A stretch of DNA of 64,000 bases. Source: Musa acuminata AAA Group (Eukaryota; Streptophyta; Magnoliopsida; Zingiberales; Musaceae). A program made the translations under genes and the position numbers. The stretch spans positions 11,108,501 through 11,172,500 of the forward strand of contig NC_088327.1 in NCBI RefSeq assembly GCF_036884655.1, written 5' to 3'. Shown here one piece after another: positions 1 to 11,690 of the stretch. A model generated the notes under the pieces. The model saw only the letters and a list, made by a program, of their open reading frames with translations. It ran no database searches and was not told the DNA's origin. Within the stretch, counting starts at the first letter, position 1. Every line of letters begins with the position of its first letter.

Positions 1-1134
1 CATTGGTGCTTAGTATGGATCAAACGTTAAAGAAACGTTATCTCAATCTCGCCGACTGTCAACCCTGAAGTTGGAGCAGCAACCTTTGAGCAGGAAGGCC
101 CTGTGCTTCCCACCATCTCGGAGCCCACGTGAGGATGTTCATGTACCGAGTTGATTAGGGTTTTTGAGTCATACAGGGTCCATCGACCACTTTACTCTTG
201 AGGAAGATTCCATGACCACTCACCTGCAACCTCCCATCAGGCATCAAAGAGCTCTCCACATTCTGGTGCCTCTGAACTTGGCCATATTACATCCTCAATC
301 TCTCTCTATCTCTGCCGAACTCTGCAAAAGCCAAATCCTGCTCATTTCTAATGATCTCAACCTATATAGCTAATGTGGACCATAGCTGCCCTTCCTCGGT
401 TCATGCATGCCACCTTACAAAGGGATGTAGAATGGTTTAGAAGGCCTAAACAAAAGGAGATTATGACTCGTCTCTATCCCTCCCCATAGCGCGGCTCGGA
501 GGGCTCCTCACCACGCATAACTCAGTCGCCTGAGGGACCACAGAACGTTGTCCCCTCCCAAAGGAAGCCGACCTTTTTCTCAACACCCAAGTGCAACGCA
601 TTTGGCTAACTCTCTAACCCCTCTTTCAATTCTCCATCCGCTCGATGGATCGCATCCACTACCCAAAATTTCTTTTCCACCATCTCCATTGCTTGGCATC
701 AGCCGATTCGTAGATGTCGTTCTCGCAGTCCGCAGTCATCTCGCTGGACCATGCAAAACTACAGGCCGCGATTACGACGGTTTTGGAGTGTTCTTCTGTG
801 GAGAGGATGAAGCATCGGTTAATTAATATAGTTTGAAATTTCAGTAGATGTGGACGAAGCAGACAAAAGCAAGCGCCGAATGTTCACATATTCCCATCTG
901 GTCTCAAGATATTTCTCCTTCTCGTAACAAAGGTTTTGCAGGTTTCAACCAACGATTATCATCCGCCAACTAAGATAGCTAATTCTTATCTCCACAGCTA
1001 GCTATAATGGAGAACAAACAAATGTGTCGTCGCCATCAAGAATGAAGATAGCAGAGCTGGGGAAGCTGCATGGCAATTGGTATGCCTCTCCCTGAGGAGT
1101 GGTCAGGAGGGATCTACTTATGATGCCAAGCATA

Positions 1135-1158
1135 TGAGAGAGAGAGAGAGAGAGAGAG
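1135..1158. repeat. (GA)n microsatellite
   Basis: Uninterrupted GA dinucleotide run of about 12 units in intergenic DNA. Confidence 0.9.
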
Positions 1159-2193
1159 TCCTTATATATTGCTACAGTGATGGAGTGTTGTGGTGTGATT
1201 GAAATCTCAAAAACCCATCACCTTTGCTTTTTTCTGAAAAAAAATAAAAAACTTTATTGATGAAATATGGTGTACAATTATCTGTTCTGATATCAATTCC
1301 TGCAATTTGGCATGATAATCAAACCGTTCAATACAAATTACTATACCTAATATGAATTGGGTTTTCGTCTCATCCATGGCTTTTGGATGTTCGATGTCAC
1401 AATTTCTAGATGTTGCTTTCACAGTCGTCGGCCGTCGCGGGCTGCGATCACGATCGCTTTGGACTTACCTTTGACAGAAATGTTTAACTAGATGTGGTTT
1501 CATCGATACCTCTGTGTATAACAGACAAGTATTTCGTCTTCTGTGCACCGAATTGTTCGCATGTTTGCATTAGAATCCCAATCAATTTTACTTGAGATCA
1601 TGGCCATGTCCTACCCAACATGGCCATGCACGCCATCCATGTCCAATTGCCAATTGATGGCCGTCATCACCTTTGCTAACGCTGGATAGGATAGCCACCT
1701 TAACAAGAAGGAATGTATTGCTTTCAGGCAATTATGTCACTTTGTTTCTTGCTAAACTATGATTCCTACATTAACATGTGAGTCAACGATATGGATAGTC
1801 CAATGCTCATGACGCCATCCCTTACGTATTGTGTGCATCGAGGATTAGGTTTCTCTCCGGTACGCCTCTATCACCAGCACTGGTAGTGGCAACCATCTTC
1901 ACATCTTTGTCGTCCATGACACATCTCAATCGTCGGTGTGAGCTGCATGCGTTTGTCACCAGCACTGTTTGACCTGCTTGTATATCGGATTAACCATTCA
2001 ATGAGTAGAAGCAGCTTTCTCCGAGGAATTATGGAACGATTTGACGGCTCAGAGTCGATGGCAGAACGTAAAACGGGAGAGGAAAATAACAATAGGAGTC
2101 CAATATATTACTATGTGACGATGACAATACATGGAACCGACAAAGAGGTTGAATACAATCATACATGACCAAATGAAAAGGAACAGATTGGTC

Positions 2194-2225
<32 letters not shown>

Positions 2226-2226
2226 T
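2194..2226. repeat. Compound (TG)n(GA)n microsatellite
   Basis: About six TG units run directly into about eleven GA units, intergenic, downstream of the bHLH gene. Confidence 0.9.
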
Positions 2227-2925
2227 TTTGCTAAGGCCCACACATGTGCGAAGGAAAGCAAATAGCTCGTATGCACGTGAGCCATGCATGGGTGCCGGGA
2301 AATAGACTTCTTGAGCTGAGGTTGGGAGAGGAAGCGAGAGTGCAATGTATGTGGTCAGAGACATGGAAGTGCCAAGAGCCGAAAGCCGAGTCAAAAGGAG
2401 GGCATCGATATTGAGTGGACGCTGGTGCAATCCCCATGTCCCTTTCTCTGCGCTCTCTCTGCCTCTTCCCCCTCGTATGCTCCATCCACCTGCAAGAACA
2501 TGAGAAACACAGTTCATCAACCCATCAATCATCGACTTCGTTTCATGTCATCGTATGTGCATCTACAGCCTGTTGCTTGTCCCACTTGCATCCTCCACTC
2601 ATCTTCTCTCTACAACTTTTGACTCGAAGATACAAGAAAGAGTCAGAAAGCTTGGTTGAAATCTGTGTGCTTGTGGGAGGCCACAAACGAGTTGTGTTGC
2701 ATCATCCATTCAGCTTCACGTATATATAAATATGTGCATCCCGACCATTCTTTAGTATTATCGATCACCTTGTTTAATGTCAGAGGTAGTTAAACTTCTT
2801 TCACATAGGTTCCCGACATAGTTGAAGATTGACAAGACTGTTAGAATCTCGTCCTCTCCAACCATCCTAGCTAGATTGTATGTGTGCCACATCTCCTAAA
2901 GTAGAACAGTCTTTTGACTATTCTA

Positions 2926-4118
2926 TTAGCTTGGACAGCATAACATGTGGTGGGTAAAACTATTGAGTTCTCTCTGGAGGTTCACCTGAGTTATTGCGAT
3001 GGCTTCCACACCCAAGCTGTAGTCGTAAAAGGAACTCGCAGCCGAAAGTTTCATTGAAAGAAACTGCGTCAGCATCAAAAATTAGATGTCTACATGCGTA
3101 GAATGAACAGAATAGATATGAGAACAACATTTTGAGAAGTGGCGAATGAATGAATGGCATCTTACCTCAACTTGGTTCTGCAGTGATTGCACATAGTTGA
3201 TTATCTCATCCAGCATCCCTGCCATACCCATCGTCTGCAAAAAGAACACATGGAGTTGCTTCAGAAAATTGAAGGTGGAATCACCAAAGCTTTAGCAACT
3301 ACCTTGTAGCATCCAGGAACAAGGTCTTGTAAACATCTCATTCTTTCATTGATCTTCCTCCTCCTCACCTGAAGTCATGTCAGTATATATGATCATAAGC
3401 TCATCAAAGCGTTACATGCTAATTAATCTGGTCTTATATCAGCAACAGGTTATCAATAAGGAAAAGTTACACTATCTAAAAGCTAGCATGAGTCATTGTC
3501 ACAAAATGAAAGGTATGTGCTTACCCTCTCAGCTAGGCTGTGGCTGTCAGTGGCTTGGCCTCTTCTTGCCCTCACATGAACTACCTCCTTTGGCTTCCCT
3601 GCTTCCTTCGAATTGCTTTTGCGTCTTCTCCCACTCTCGGATCCCTGAAAGGAAAACGAGACAACATGAGCTCCCAACAATTAACTCGCAAGGACTTTGT
3701 CAAGACTGAGTACAACTGTACGTACGTTCTTTTTCTCAGTGTTAACTTCTGCCGATCCAATCACCGAGTGGGCCTCTGAAAAGTTGTGGGAACTCGCATT
3801 CGATTCCGCGATCATCTTCCTTTTCCTGCCTCCATGACTCTGCTCTCCAACAGATCCCGCAGGCTGCGACTCCGCAATGGGTTTTTGGCGTTCTGCAGGC
3901 GGACCGGTCAAGTCATCGATAAATGGAATCGAGAACTCGGACTGATGAGGCAAGTAGTACTCGTCGGAGTAATCCATCAATCCCATGCTCGGGCTGTGCA
4001 TAGCCGAGCCATTGAGCTCCGCGAGCTGCCTCATCAGCTCCAAGTTGGTGTCCATCTCCATGAAAGGAAGAGAGGGCTTAAGACACTCAAATCTCTCCGC
4101 GTCCGCGAACTCCCCCAT
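2926..4118 (-). CDS. bHLH transcription factor, BEE-like (subfamily XII)
   Basis: Five coding exons on the minus strand, in order: 3726-4118, 3525-3644, 3303-3368, 3166-3234, 2926-3063. All introns are GT-AG and phase 0; the product is 261 aa. Exon 1 (from Met at 4118) is a poorly conserved N-terminus with an LELMRQLAELNG stretch. Exon 2 carries the family signature VVHVRARRGQATDSHSLAER. The basic region has His166, Glu170 and Arg174, the residues that in this family contact E-box/G-box DNA. Helix 1, the loop (LVPGCYKTMGMAGMLDEI) and helix 2 follow across exons 3-5, ending FLSMKLSAASSFYDYS. This block is nearly identical to BEE1/BEE3-type factors, which act in brassinosteroid-linked growth and flowering. 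Expected: nuclear dimer, DNA binding. The C-terminal tail after the domain is short and ends CCPS; it looks divergent. The exact orthologue is not resolved. Confidence 0.93.
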
Positions 4119-4208
4119 GGATGCAGAACGGACGACCCCAACGGTACCAAAGAAGACTGCGAGGATAAGTATAGGAGGGAGGGAAGGGCGGGGGGCCTCG
4201 GAGGCCTC

Positions 4209-4215
4209 CTATATA
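4209..4215 (-). promoter_or_regulatory. Putative TATA box of the bHLH gene
   Basis: The minus strand reads TATATAG about 92 bp upstream of the chosen ATG at 4118, a normal distance for a short plant 5' UTR. This supports that start codon. No experimental start site is available. Confidence 0.5.
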
Positions 4216-6050
4216 ACCTGGTTTCTGAACGTGTATGAATTAGCTGCGCTGCAGTAGTCGCCAATGCAAAAGCAGGGCACGTGGCACATCCAGTTTCGGT
4301 CGCTGATGTTCTTGTGGCTTCTCCTCGCAGACTGTACCCACAATTATTGGATTCGTGTGCTAGAAAATTTTACGACGATGAGGAGCAGTTGATCACAGGA
4401 CAGTGGTAGCTGGAAGCCACAGTGGAAAGTGGAGGTGGAGCGGACGGCGTGAAGACTACCCAACAGTAAGAAGGATGTCTATGGGGCTCCATAATCTAAA
4501 ACCCGTCCCTTATCTTGGATGTTGATCCTCATTTTGGACCATGCATTGTCAGCTCAGATATGAATCCCAGTTTTACATCCAATATCGTCTAAAGATCAAA
4601 CTAGAGTTCGAAGCTGCGGTGAATCAATCTGTGGCAGAATCTAAAGGTTCTACGTACTTCTAATTGGCACCAGTATTACAATCACGTTCTTCTTCTGTAA
4701 TGCCTCAACTTAGTCAGGTTGGTAGAAAATACTGTGATATATATAATCAGTCAACGGTGAGTCTTACTGAGAAAGATTTGGAGAAGTCCACATTAGTTAC
4801 TCTTCATTATTATAGAGAGAGATGCAATAGGAAATTGACCCGGAAACTGGAACTTTCTTATCAGTCAAACTCCCCACATAAATTGCAGGCCCACCTCACA
4901 ATAATCCCATCGTTGTACACCAACTGCTACCAACTATACTTGTTTGAGCCGCATAGCTTATCCACTCTAATATGGTGGTGAATCCGCCCACGAGTACATC
5001 CTCCTGCACATCAGATTAGTGGGGGATAGCATCACACAACCCTGAAACATTTCGAGCATTTTGCCTCGAAGTTATGGTGCATGGAAAATGATAGGTGGAC
5101 AGAGAACTATCATCCGAATACTCGTACGTACACATGATGAAGTACGAGGCCTGGGTATCGGAAGGTGCATATTTACATACAGCATTGAGTTATCGAGCAT
5201 AGTAAAGAGAGAGACTTCTTTTGGCTCGTTCCACATAAAGAGAGAGGGTGGGGCAATCGGCAGTTTCTGCAAGACATGGCTCTGGTTTTGCAGTTAGGGA
5301 GATATCTGCATCACGCAATCAAAGCGGTCCTTCAGAGATAAGAACTAGGTTTGGTGTGATCAGTAAAACCTTTGAATTGAAGTTTACCCACTGCATTTAT
5401 ATCTTGTGCATCTCTCCATAACCATCGAAGAGATCGAGCTCTTTAATGGTTATGGGAAGTACCTGCAGCGTTCTTCTCTCTGCTGCCTTTGCTTTGCAAT
5501 TCTGGTCATAAGATGAAATCTAAATTAGGTTCTGATGGTCCTCGCTGAGATAATTTCTTGACTTGTTCTGCCTTCCCTTTTCCTCCGCCCATTAGCTTTG
5601 AGTTCATGTCCACTATCTACATACGATCTCTAACTCCCTCGAGCCTGATGATGCAGAGCAGTCACCGGAGCGGGAGAAGAAAGGAGACAGACCATATGTA
5701 AATATATCAGATGATATGCAGGCGATTGCTTAATTGAGGCCTAAGCCATAGTTAGGCTCGGCCCATTCCATAGACGACGATTCCCTATGGTGTTAAGCTA
5801 TAGATATCCCGTTTGACTTCAACCAGCTGGTTTAGCCTTCATCTACAGAATCCACAATGAACATCTGACAAAAAAGGAGAAGAGGTGATGTCATTCTCCT
5901 CCATCATCTTTCTTTTTCTTGTCCTTTATGAATAGAAGAGGTATTATCTTCACTATTATGGGTGTCGTCACCATCAGCCAATCCTGAAGTCAGTTGAAAC
6001 AATCACAAGTATCATGTGGATCATGGACTTCCTAGTTGGTAATACTTCTC

Positions 6051-6051
<1 letters not shown>

Positions 6052-6104
<53 letters not shown>

Positions 6105-6113
6105 TCTTCTTCT
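6052..6113. repeat. (CT)n followed by (TTC)n microsatellite
   Basis: About 24 CT units followed by four TTC units, about 1.9 kb upstream of the MYB gene. Confidence 0.92.
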
Positions 6114-7365
6114 TATGATGGAGACTTCCAAATGATACATTTAAAACATCGAATTGCTTTGTGTGAATTCATGCATGCCAAGGAATTGCAGAGGTAACAG
6201 GAAGTGCTCGGAATTTGCTGTTCTTCTTGTTTAGGTAGCCGAAGACTTTAATCATTGTTTACACAATCAATTGAGCTATCTTCGAATAGATTTGAATAAC
6301 CATGCTTGTAATCTAACATCTCTTAGATTAAACAACACATGATCCACCTACTTCCTACAATCATACGCTACTAAAGCAGGGCATGCCAAACCAACAAAGT
6401 AGCACAATGCAGGCTTTATATTTAGCAGCAATCGTCATCTAGATATGCTGATTTCTCCAAGACTACTGCTGTTGACAGTATTCTCACTTAAAGAAGAATA
6501 ATTTTGTACAATGATCCAGCTATAAAAGCACCATTTGGTGATTAATTTAGTGTTCCTGGTGGAGTTGGCCAAAGTGATGCTGCCATTTCTTATCCCTCTT
6601 CTTATCCTCATTTCAATCTTTGGCATCACTGGATGACTGACATGACTATTGAGATTGGACTGATGGGAGAGTGAGAAGTTCCAACCGGGAAGCACGTCAA
6701 GCGTTGTCACCACCTGCCGACCAGGTTGTGCTTAGGATTTCATCCAGTTGAGCACAATCAAGCGAATGAAATCAGATAAATGGACCACTCGGTCTCTCCT
6801 TCTCCGCTTGTTTCATCTGAGGAGTTCACCAACGAGCTCCAATTGCAAGTCCATCAGAATCTGAGGAGTTCACCATGGATTGTCCTGCCAGAATCTGCTG
6901 CAGGGCTTCACATTACTGTGTGGCAATGAGACATACCTTACATATGATTGATCCGATACTGCTCCATCCTTCTCAACCATTGCTTTGGGTATAACAAGCG
7001 TAAGATGCTTGTGGGATTGTTAAGGAATATATAGTCTCCAAGGAAATTTCTCACAAAGAAATCCAGCGGGAATAAGATGCTCTGTGCTATCTCGACATGT
7101 ATCATGTTATGTCTGCACTAAACAGGTATTTGATGGCAGTAAATCTTACAATGAGGATATACAATTGAGGTGGCAATCACCTTAGATGATCGACAATGCT
7201 TTTGTCATTTAGTATGGAATTAGACAATACCTTAGCCAACTTGGGTTTGCAGAGCTTTAACAAAGCTTTCTTGCAGGCTTTAGAACATGCAATCATCATT
7301 TTGTGGAGTCCTTCAATTAGCCATAGGCTTTCTAGGCTTTGAAATGGAATTGTGGTCCATGAAAA

Positions 7366-7369
<4 letters not shown>

Positions 7370-7414
<45 letters not shown>
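7370..7414. repeat. (TA)n microsatellite
   Basis: About 22 TA units, roughly 630 bp upstream of the MYB start codon. Confidence 0.92.
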
Positions 7415-7416
<2 letters not shown>

Positions 7417-7972
7417 AAAGCACTGGATGAAATAAGAAAATAACCATAAGATTGGCCAAATATGAAGTCGAATAGACTGTGCTACTCACAGCCTACACAT
7501 CTGCTTCAGTTTCTTGCATATAGGTTATGATATCAGCAAGCACTTACAAACTGATATGATAAGAAGGCTAATCGAAGCACCAGTACTGCATGTGCAGGAA
7601 AAGATGTTCCCGTCATCGAGGTTTAATGAGAACTGAGTTCGAAGGGAACATGTTCTTATAATTCCAGCACCTTGAACGCCGCCGCCTAATGTCTTCTTCC
7701 TCCAAGAAATCTGAACTCAACAGTGTCACGCCTTGCAGAGAACTTGTTTGGTGAAACACGTTTCCACATGAGAGAATCTAGAAAAAGTTGCCAATCCCCC
7801 GAAGAAACTTGAATCGCTTTGTCTATATTCCTCCACCTCCTGTTTTTTCAACCAAGATTTTGACTCGGAGCATCAGAATTCCTTTTAAGATTTGCCACGA
7901 GTCAAAAAAAGCAAGCCACGTCCGAATGAGGCCTACGAATCACTGCTAGTCTTTGGGCCCCTTGGAGTGGTC

Positions 7973-7978
7973 TATAAA
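7973..7978 (+). promoter_or_regulatory. Putative TATA box of the MYB gene
   Basis: TATAAA lies 67 bp upstream of the ATG at 8045. A start about 30 bp downstream of it would give a 5' UTR of about 35-40 nt. Confidence 0.55.
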
Positions 7979-8044
7979 TCTTGGGAACTCGGCTCTCTTG
8001 CTCTTCCATGTGGCCTCTGCAAGAATCCCTCGTAGAGAGCAAGA

Positions 8045-9112
8045 ATGTCTGGGAAAAGGGGATCATCCAACAAACATGAAGACATGAAGCTAAGGAGAGG
8101 TCCCTGGACTCTGGAGGAGGACACTCTCCTCGTCCACTACATTGCCTTTCACGGCGAAGGTCGCTGGAACCTGCTCGCTAGGTGCTCAGGTAATCGATCA
8201 TCATCTCACCTACCTTTCATGATCTATCTATGACTAACCTTCTGCTGATCGTATAGGCTTGAAGAGAACCGGCAAGAGCTGTCGTTTGAGGTGGTTGAAC
8301 TACTTAAAGCCCGATATAAAGCGAGGCAATCTCTCTCCCGAGGAGCAGCTCCTGATCCTCGAACTCCAGTCCAAGTGGGGGAACAGGTAATCATCGAGGC
8401 TCTAAGCCTCAGGTAATTTTTTACAGTCTAACCGGCAATCAACATGGCATCAGATCCAACTACGTTGTTGTAGCTTTCCTTTACTCGCATGATGTTTACA
8501 TGTAGGTGGTCACGGATTGCACAATACTTACCAGGGAGAACCGACAACGAGATAAAGAACTACTGGAGGACGCAGACGCAGAAGCAAGCAAGGCAGCTCA
8601 AGATCGACGCCAACAGCACCGTGTTTCGTGATGCAGTTCGATGCTACTGGACGCCGAGGTTGCTGGACCAGACGATCTCTCCTCAGCCCGCGCAAACTCC
8701 GCATGCCGACACGGCCGCCACGGCGATCGACCATCCTCCCCGAGACCTCGTCCAAGAGTTGTTCCTACCCAGCACGCATTGCCGATTCGAGAGTCGCGGC
8801 TCGTACGAGCTATCAGGAGCAGAGGTTCGCAACCCGAGCACCTCATCAGCCCAAGTCTCAGGCTTGCCGGAATCCTCGTGTAAGCCGGTGGACGAGCTCA
8901 GTGGCATCGAGTTCAGTCCATTCCACAGTGGCAGCTCCGACGACAACGCCCACAGCTTAGGAGCCTGCCGCCTACCTCCCATGACGGCATCGGCAGATAG
9001 CTATGCAACATCCGGTTGCACGACTACTTACAATAATTGCATGAACAGCGTGGGAGACAGCTTGTGGAGCATGGATGAACTGTATGGAATGCTGAATACG
9101 TGGATGGGGTAG
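8045..9112 (+). CDS. R2R3-MYB transcription factor, subgroup 20 (MYB62/116/108 type)
   Basis: Three exons: 8045-8189, 8257-8386 and 8506-9112, giving 293 aa. The two introns sit at the standard R2R3-MYB positions. R2 spans about residues 16-68 ([14 protein letters not shown], then GEGRWN and [12 protein letters not shown]). R3 spans about 69-120 ([42 protein letters not shown]). R3 lacks the first Trp, as is normal for plants. After R3 come [13 protein letters not shown] and CYWTPRLL, the W-x-P-R-L signature of subgroup 20. Family members act in the nucleus in phosphate/gibberellin responses (MYB62), or in jasmonate, stamen and senescence responses (MYB108/MYB2). [14 protein letters not shown] favours the MYB62/116 branch. 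The C-terminus is Ser/Thr-rich and ends in an acidic aromatic patch ([12 protein letters not shown]) that may activate transcription. Gene complete and intact. Confidence 0.95.
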
Positions 9113-9369
9113 AATCTATTAATCCTTTTGGTCACGACTCCCATAGATATATGTGGGTTAAGGTTCCTCATGTTTTTCTCTTTCTTTCATTTGGGGCCTC
9201 GAATAAGACTTCACATCTTCTTCTTCAAACTGCTTTTGGCCGAAAGAAGCAGATGATGGGATATCGAGTGGGGTACAGAAAGGCATGGATGATGGAATTG
9301 TTGACTTGAGTTCACAACACAGCAACCATGGATGGAAAGTGTGGCATGCAGCTTCTTCTTACATAACAC
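9113..9369 (+). other. 3' flank / probable 3' UTR of the MYB gene
   Basis: Non-coding sequence between the MYB stop codon and the left end of the inverted-repeat element. A 69 aa frame crosses the MYB stop region but has no features of its own. Confidence 0.45.
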
Positions 9370-10591
9370 AATAATAATTAGAATTAAGATTGATTTTAGC
9401 CCATTTAATTTAATTTTGATATCATTTAAATTTTTATAATTTATTTATGTCTTAAATAAATTTTATATTTTAAAAAATATAACATATAAATATCTCCTGT
9501 CAAGTCTGAGTTAACAATATAATGATACGTATAATTAACTCATAATAAACTATTAATATAATGATATGTATAATTAATTTTTTTTAAAAAAAATATTTTA
9601 ACCTTTATTGTTTTGGTCATGAACTATTTAATCCCTTATGGTTTTATTTGTATATAAAATAATCAATATATTTAATAAAAAAGTAGCATATAAGCCTCTC
9701 TCGTTAAGTCTGAGTTGATAAATATTAAATATACTTACATAGCCCGGCTTATAATAAATTATTAATATAATGATATGTATAATTTAAGTTTAAAAAAAAC
9801 TACTTTGTCGAGGAAGATGAAACAATGAAAGTCGTAATGATAGATGAAGATGGAGAAACATAATTACGAGATTCCAGAGGTGGAGATAAGGAGGAGTTAA
9901 ACCATCACGTTGTAGGCACGATGGGTGGGGGCATAGGAGAGAACGAAGTAGGAGAGGGTAGAGACGAAGATGTCTAGAAGGAGGAATATGGATTAAGAGA
10001 CCATTGCATGCCTAACGTCAAACTAGTCGACGCACATCCCATGAGATAGGATTGGAAGGTCTTGAGCTTATTGTTAGTATAGGAGAGACTGTGTGCGTAT
10101 GACACCTTGCTAGGTAGCAACGACTCAGTGTCGTTGCTCGTGGTTACTCCCATGACGACGCCTATTCCACCCATTGATAGTAGTCTTAATTTTTTAATTT
10201 AAATTATATATATTATTATATTTATGATTTATTATGAGTTAGCATATTACGTCAACCGACTCTAATATTTCTTAACTCAGACTTGACACGAAGGTTTTAT
10301 ATGCTATGTTTTTATAAATGCAGAGATTATTTTAGATACAAGCAAAATCATAATGACTTAAGTGGTCCATGATCAAAACCACAACGATTAAAATAATTTT
10401 TTTAAATTACACATGTTATTATATTAATAGTCTATTATGAGTCAGTATATCAAATAAATAACTTTCTCTATTAACTCAAACTTGACGAGATAAACTTATA
10501 TGTTATGTTTTAAAAATATAAAGATTATTTTAGATAAACTTAAATAATTTATTATCAAATTTAAGAGGTTGAAATGGCCTTAATTATTATT
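9370..10591. mobile_element. Foldback-like element: large inverted repeat with duplicated sub-units
   Basis: The left arm (about 9370-9790) and right arm (about 10190-10591) are inverted copies. The outer ends pair (AATAATAATTA at 9370 with TAATTATTATT at the right end). Inner blocks pair too, for example CAAGTCTGAGTT on the left with AACTCAGACTTG or AACTCAAACTTG on the right. Each arm holds two tandem versions of a roughly 200 bp sub-unit around this motif, so the plan is A-A / spacer / A'-A'. The spacer (9800-10180) is less AT-rich and shows no transposase. The structure recalls foldback-type or long-TIR non-autonomous DNA transposons; family unknown. Arms have drifted, so it is probably old. 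Confidence 0.6.
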
Positions 10592-11377
10592 GTCAAGTTG
10601 TTCCCTACGTATAAAGTGTAAAGGACAGTCGAGTTGGCAACTACAGGAATTTCTTTTGGAAGCGTCTTTACATGATTGGATGGCATCATTGGCGTGACAC
10701 AGGGAAGAATGGTGGGTCAGACAAATGTGGGGTGAGAGGGGTTTGATGCCCTCATCATCTCTATGAGGTGTGATGGATGACTCCGACGAACGAATTGGGT
10801 CTTTCTTTTGTAAAGAGCAGCGAATACTGGTCGCACATCTTAACGTATCGCAAGGGTTATAATTATCATCGTCCATGGAAATAACTATGAATCCTATTCT
10901 CACATTGTCTTTTCCTCTTTCTTTAAGACTAGTATTGCACCAAAGTCTTTCATCTATTCTCTCGGCGGTCCATCTCGAAGAAGCACTACATAGATAGATG
11001 ATGTGTCTTGTCGTGTCAGAAACTATCGTCAATTCTATATTATGCAATTGATCCAAAGATAATTGTTTCTTTCAGAGTGAATTCGTACCGACTGAAAAAT
11101 CCTACAAAATTATACTATGGTCATATCTAAATATTTAAATTTGATAAATTTTTTTCGATGTTTAAGTTAATTTTTTTTAAAAATAAACTTAGTTTCAAGA
11201 GTAAAAATGCATATATGTTTAAGTGGACATGATAACATCATAATCATGATAGTCAGGCTTTAATAAATATTAGAGTTGAATAGATTGATTGATTAGCTAC
11301 GATTTGAATAAGTATTATATGTAAAGTTTAATTACATATTATCTCTTATATTTGGATCGTATTAGCATCATGAATTT
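10592..11377. other. Spacer with an unrecognised 158-codon minus-strand frame
   Basis: An open frame of 158 codons runs on the minus strand from 11056 to 10580. It contains several Cys and His residues but no motif I can name. Its 3' end reaches into the inverted-repeat arm, which argues against a conserved gene. It may be a chance frame or an eroded transposon piece. Confidence 0.3.
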
Positions 11378-11690
11378 TATACTTAATAAATTTATATTGA
11401 GACCCCTATAATTCTAAAAGTGAAATAAATAATTCTATTTGACCTACCGTCGTTAGTTATATCGATAGAAAACACAAGGTAAAAAGATTTTTTTAACATC
11501 TTTTCTATTTTCAGCACGTGCAATGTTGCAATTATATATTTTTTCTATCACTTTCAATGTCATGCATTATGTTTTTCATCAGTACAATTAACAGTGTTAA
11601 AATAAATAAGATTATTTTATTTTATTTTTAAAACTATATAAATTTTTTAAATATGAGGATCATATATTAATGAGTCCAAAATATAATAAA
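11378..11690. mobile_element. Small TIR element (MITE-like), copy 1
   Basis: Imperfect terminal inverted repeats: the left end (CTATAATTCTAAAAGTGAAATA and the following AT-rich stretch) matches the reverse complement of the right end. The same terminal words recur at 53.98-54.37 kb, 54.46-55.09 kb and 56.03-56.93 kb. No coding capacity. Confidence 0.5.

Larger units (their letters stand above)
1..2925. other. Intergenic region, no gene recognised
   Basis: No reading frame here shows a recognisable domain or codon pattern. The stretch holds two GA-type microsatellites. Positions about 700-790 and 1390-1465 look like weakly similar, decayed copies of one another. The right end (about 2.5-2.9 kb) lies downstream of the bHLH gene on the minus strand and may hold its 3' UTR. 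Decayed transposon sequence is possible near the left edge but I cannot name a family. Confidence 0.5.
4216..7972. other. Shared upstream region between divergent bHLH and MYB genes
   Basis: About 3.7 kb lies between the bHLH TATA box (minus) and the MYB TATA box (plus). I see no convincing coding frame. It contains a long (CT)n(TTC)n tract at 6052-6113 and a (TA)n tract at 7370-7414. Regulatory sites are likely near both ends, but single short motifs are not diagnostic. Confidence 0.5.

Noticed and set aside
1..450. Possible retrotransposon gag remnant
   Set aside because: One frame gives a few suggestive words but is broken by many stops; similarity could not be supported.
2029..2532. 167-codon minus-strand frame
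   Set aside because: Includes translation of the TG/GA microsatellite (Ser-Leu and Thr-His runs) and no recognisable domain.
8528..8982. Several frames of 75-110 codons on both strands
   Set aside because: Shadows of MYB exon 3, whose frame carries the R3 repeat and subgroup motif.
10580..11056. 158-codon minus-strand frame
   Set aside because: No known motif and its end runs into an inverted-repeat arm; kept only as a note in the spacer entry, not called a gene.
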